Assembly: GCA_016199305.1 (NCBI GenBank)
Contig: JACQGZ010000109.1
Location: 1 to 8,113, forward strand
Length of the DNA stretch: 8,113 nt
Source of the DNA: Armatimonadota bacterium
GTDB taxonomy: Bacteria > Sysuimicrobiota > Sysuimicrobiia > Sysuimicrobiales > Humicultoraceae
Direction of reading: 5' to 3'
Below are positions 6,235 to 8,113 of this stretch, in pieces. Numbering within the stretch: position 1 is the stretch's first letter; every line of letters begins with the position of its first letter. The notes beneath the pieces were generated by a model. That model saw only the letters and a list, made by a program, of their open reading frames with translations. It was not told where the DNA came from and ran no database searches. Both the position numbers and the translations under genes were made by a program.

Positions 6235-6272
6235 TTAGGTCTCCGCTCCTTGAGTGGTCGGCATCCGCTCCT
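6235..6272 (-). promoter_or_regulatory. Duplicated Shine-Dalgarno and nine-codon mini-ORF ahead of ctaD
   Basis: On the minus strand AGGAGCGGA occurs twice (6272-6264 and 6250-6242), 22 bases apart. An ATG at 6264 begins directly after the first copy and reads MPTTQGAET before TAA at 6237-6235, abutting the ATG of ctaD at 6234. The second copy lies within the mini-ORF and is the probable ribosome binding site for ctaD. This could be a leader peptide that couples translation between ctaC and ctaD, or only a duplicated purine tract. The repeat is certain; translation of the mini-ORF is speculative. Confidence 0.3.
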
Positions 6273-6283
6273 CTAGTGGCCCC

Positions 6284-7123
6284 TCACGACTTCGGCGCAG
6301 CCAGCCAGGCGTCGAACTGCTCCTGCGTCTCGACCACGACTTTGCCGCGCATGGCGTAGTGCCCCACCCCGCACAATTCGGCGCAGGCGACCTCGTAGGT
6401 GCCGGTGGCCGTCGGGGTAAACCAGAAACTCACCGTGATGCCCGGCACGGCGTCCTGCTTCACGCGGAAGGCGGGCACGAAGAAGGAATGCAGCACGTCC
6501 TTCGAGCGCAGCCGCACCTCCACGGGGCGGTTGACGACCAGGTGGATCTCCGCGCTGGTGATGTCGTCCCGTCCCGCCGGATCGGCCCGATCCAGCGCGA
6601 TCGGGTTGGCCTGCATGTTGAACTGCCGCGGGTCGATCTTGCCGAACTGCCCGTCCGCGCCGGGGTAGCGCGCCCGCCAGCCGAACTGCTCCGCCCGCAC
6701 CTCCACGATCAGGGCGGTCGGGGGCGGGGCGCTGTGGATGCGCGACCACAGCCCCGCGGCGCTGAAGGTGAGACCGGCCATAACGATCGCCGGGACGATG
6801 GTGTAGGTGAGTTCCAGTCCGCGGTGCTCGTGCCAGTAACTCGCGCGGGCCTGCCCCCGGTCCCGGTAGAGCCAGACGAAGAGCGCCAGGACCCCGTGCA
6901 CCAGGATGAAGGCCGCGCTGATGATGCCGAAGGTGACGAAGAGCAGACGGTCGACCTCGCGGCCGTGCACGGAGGCCAGCGGCGGCAGCCACCAGCGGGT
7001 GCGGGCGACCAGCGTCGCCACGATCGCCCCCACGATCACCAGGGCGAGTAAACCCGCCAGGGCGGCCGCGGAGCCGCCGAACCGGTGCGTCCTCTCGCGA
7101 GTCGTCGACTCTTCTGATGCCAT
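6284..7123 (-). CDS. ctaC: Cytochrome c oxidase subunit II with CuA site
   Basis: A 279-residue membrane-anchored subunit that takes electrons from cytochrome c and passes them to subunit I. The N-terminus has three hydrophobic segments (about 19-40, 58-86, 105-125). The first may be a retained signal segment and the other two are the usual subunit II helices. The periplasmic cupredoxin domain (about 135-279) holds the full CuA set: H212 in DVLHSFFVP, then C247, E249, C251, H255 and M258 in CAELCGVGHYAM. W149 in AEQFGWRARYPG suits the electron-entry aromatic patch. No CxxCH haem motif is fused, so this is not a caa3-type subunit II and a separate cytochrome c is needed. ATG 7123 is chosen over longer in-frame starts because those would overlap proC. 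A GGGGAAA lies upstream. The gene follows proC after 94 bases. Confidence 0.95.
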   Translation of the reverse strand: MASEESTTRERTHRFGGSAAALAGLLALVIVGAIVATLVARTRWWLPPLASVHGREVDRLLFVTFGIISAAFILVHGVLALFVWLYRDRGQARASYWHEHRGLELTYTIVPAIVMAGLTFSAAGLWSRIHSAPPPTALIVEVRAEQFGWRARYPGADGQFGKIDPRQFNMQANPIALDRADPAGRDDITSAEIHLVVNRPVEVRLRSKDVLHSFFVPAFRVKQDAVPGITVSFWFTPTATGTYEVACAELCGVGHYAMRGKVVVETQEQFDAWLAAPKS

Positions 7124-7217
7124 CCGTTTCCCCGATGCCGTTATGTTGTTGACCGCCGCCGCAATCTCCTCCCCTGCCGCGGCGGGCCATCGCGGATGCC
7201 TTCGTGACGAAAATGGA
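7124..7217 (-). promoter_or_regulatory. Intergenic region between proC and ctaC, with an 11-bp palindrome
   Basis: This 94-base gap is the longest within the minus-strand block and the best place for an oxidase promoter. Just after the proC stop lies TTCGTGACGAA (7201-7211), a perfect inverted repeat around one base that could be an operator. I see no convincing -35/-10 pair and no hairpin followed by a T tract, so both promoter and terminator remain unproven and read-through from proC is possible. Confidence 0.3.
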
Positions 7218-8108
7218 TCAGTCCGCGGCGGCGTCCTCGGCGTCCGGGTCCTGCTCTGCGGACCCGTCCTCGGGGCTGGCCGAGGGCCCCCGCTGCGTCT
7301 GTCCCAGGGCGACCGACCGCTGGTAGGCCGCCCACACCGCTTTCGAGAGCACGGTGCGCAGGCCACCCTTCTCCAGCTCGTAGATCGCCGCCGCGCTGGT
7401 CCCCCCCGGTGAGGTGACCATGTTGCGCAGCTCCGCCGGGTGCAGGCGCGACTGTTCGGCGAAGAGTGCGGCGCCGCGCAGGGTTTGCACGACGAGGGCC
7501 CGGGCGTCGGCGCGGGAGAACCCCAGATGGACGGCGGCGTCAATCAGCGCCTCCATCAGCATGAAGACGTAGGTGGGACCGGTCCCGCTGACGGCGGTGG
7601 CCATGTCGAGAAACTCCTCGGCGTCCACGCGCAGATCTTTGCCCAACGCCCCCAGCACCGCCTGCGCCTGGGCGCGCTGTTTGGCGCCGACCGCGCCCGT
7701 CGCCGTCCAGACCGTCATCCCCTCGCCGACCTGGGCCGGCGTGTTGGGCATGCAGCGCACGACCGCCCGATGCTCCAGCCCCTTGACGATGGTGGCGATC
7801 CGCGCGCCCGCGACGGTCGAGAGCACGAAGGCGCGGCGGGGGATCGTCCCGCGCAGTTCGCCCAGGACGGCGGGCAGCACCTGCGGCTTGACCGACAGGA
7901 TCACGATGTCGGCGCCCCCGACCGCCTTGCGGTTCTCCGCCGTGGTGCCGATCTTGAACTGGCCGGCCAGCTCCTCCAGCCGCTCGCCCCGGGGATGGCT
8001 CGCCGTGATCGCCCCGGGCGCGACCAGCCGGTGGGCGAGGAGCCCCCGGATCATCGCTTCTCCCATCACGCCGGCGCCGATGAAGGCGAGCCGGGTCTCG
8101 GTCAGCAT
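7218..8108 (-). CDS. proC: Pyrroline-5-carboxylate reductase
   Basis: A 296-residue cytosolic enzyme for the last step of proline synthesis, reducing 1-pyrroline-5-carboxylate with NAD(P)H. The Rossmann nucleotide site is GAGVMGEAM at residues 11-19. Further family motifs are LSVKPQV (71-77), RCMPNTPA (118-125), TAVSGTGPTYVFMLMEAL (171-188) and VTSPGGTSAAAIYELEKGG (231-249), the ProC signature around the substrate site. The catalytic part ends near residue 268, normal for the family. After it comes a hydrophilic acidic tail of about 27 residues rich in Asp, Glu, Ala and Ser, not usual in ProC. ATG 8108 is the natural start (LAFIGAG follows at once) and only five bases of upstream sequence are in the window. 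The link to the oxidase genes is probably only positional. Confidence 0.95.
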   Translation of the reverse strand: MLTETRLAFIGAGVMGEAMIRGLLAHRLVAPGAITASHPRGERLEELAGQFKIGTTAENRKAVGGADIVILSVKPQVLPAVLGELRGTIPRRAFVLSTVAGARIATIVKGLEHRAVVRCMPNTPAQVGEGMTVWTATGAVGAKQRAQAQAVLGALGKDLRVDAEEFLDMATAVSGTGPTYVFMLMEALIDAAVHLGFSRADARALVVQTLRGAALFAEQSRLHPAELRNMVTSPGGTSAAAIYELEKGGLRTVLSKAVWAAYQRSVALGQTQRGPSASPEDGSAEQDPDAEDAAAD

Positions 8109-8113
8109 GGCTC

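Noticed and set aside
5377..6276. 299-residue plus-strand ORF antisense to ctaD
   Set aside because: The composition (Arg, Gln, Glu, Gly, His) is typical of antisense translation of GC-rich membrane-protein genes, and no domain is recognised.
7124..7543. In-frame upstream extension of ctaC
   Set aside because: It would overlap the conserved end of proC. The normal subunit II N-terminus starts at ATG 7123.

Overview
The window comes from a high-GC bacterium (roughly 70% G+C by eye, with GTG starts and strongly purine-rich ribosome binding sites). Gene content does not fix the phylum. An XRE-TPR regulator, a Gram-positive-style cytochrome c oxidase operon and a DUF420/CtaM-type assembly protein suggest a Bacillota-like or other 'Terrabacteria' lineage, possibly an uncultivated one. 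This placement is inference only.

Left part (1-2134, plus strand): a 219-bp upstream region is richer in A+T at its left end. It carries TTCAGT repeats, a perfect 10-bp palindrome and a perfect 14-bp inverted repeat whose right arm covers a ribosome binding site. Directly after it lies a 41-codon ORF (220-345) with a good Shine-Dalgarno and a complete Sec signal peptide ending in an AFA cleavage motif, leaving a predicted 13-residue mature peptide. Sixty bases on is a 430-residue regulator with an XRE-type HTH and about eight TPR repeats of about 40 residues, the architecture of the RRNPP peptide-sensing receptors (NprR, PlcR, Rap, PrgX, Rgg). It overlaps by ATGA with a 146-residue LuxR/GerE-type HTH protein. 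Together they look like an undescribed candidate peptide-signalling cassette: secreted propeptide, TPR receptor and output regulator. A leftward gene probably starts just outside position 1, since its Shine-Dalgarno is visible at the window edge.

Right part (2136-8108, minus strand): proC (pyrroline-5-carboxylate reductase) is followed by an aa3-type (A1) cytochrome c oxidase operon in the order ctaC (subunit II with CuA), ctaD (subunit I), a divergent subunit III paralogue, ctaE (canonical subunit III), ctaF (subunit IV) and a DUF420 membrane protein likely needed for oxidase assembly. Gaps within the oxidase operon are 8-49 bp, so it is probably one transcript. The second subunit III lacks two acidic residues that its neighbour keeps. 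No haem A synthase, haem O synthase or SCO gene is in view.

The two blocks converge with a single base between the stop codons at 2134 and 2136 and no visible terminator. No tRNA, rRNA, CRISPR array, insertion sequence or transposase was seen.
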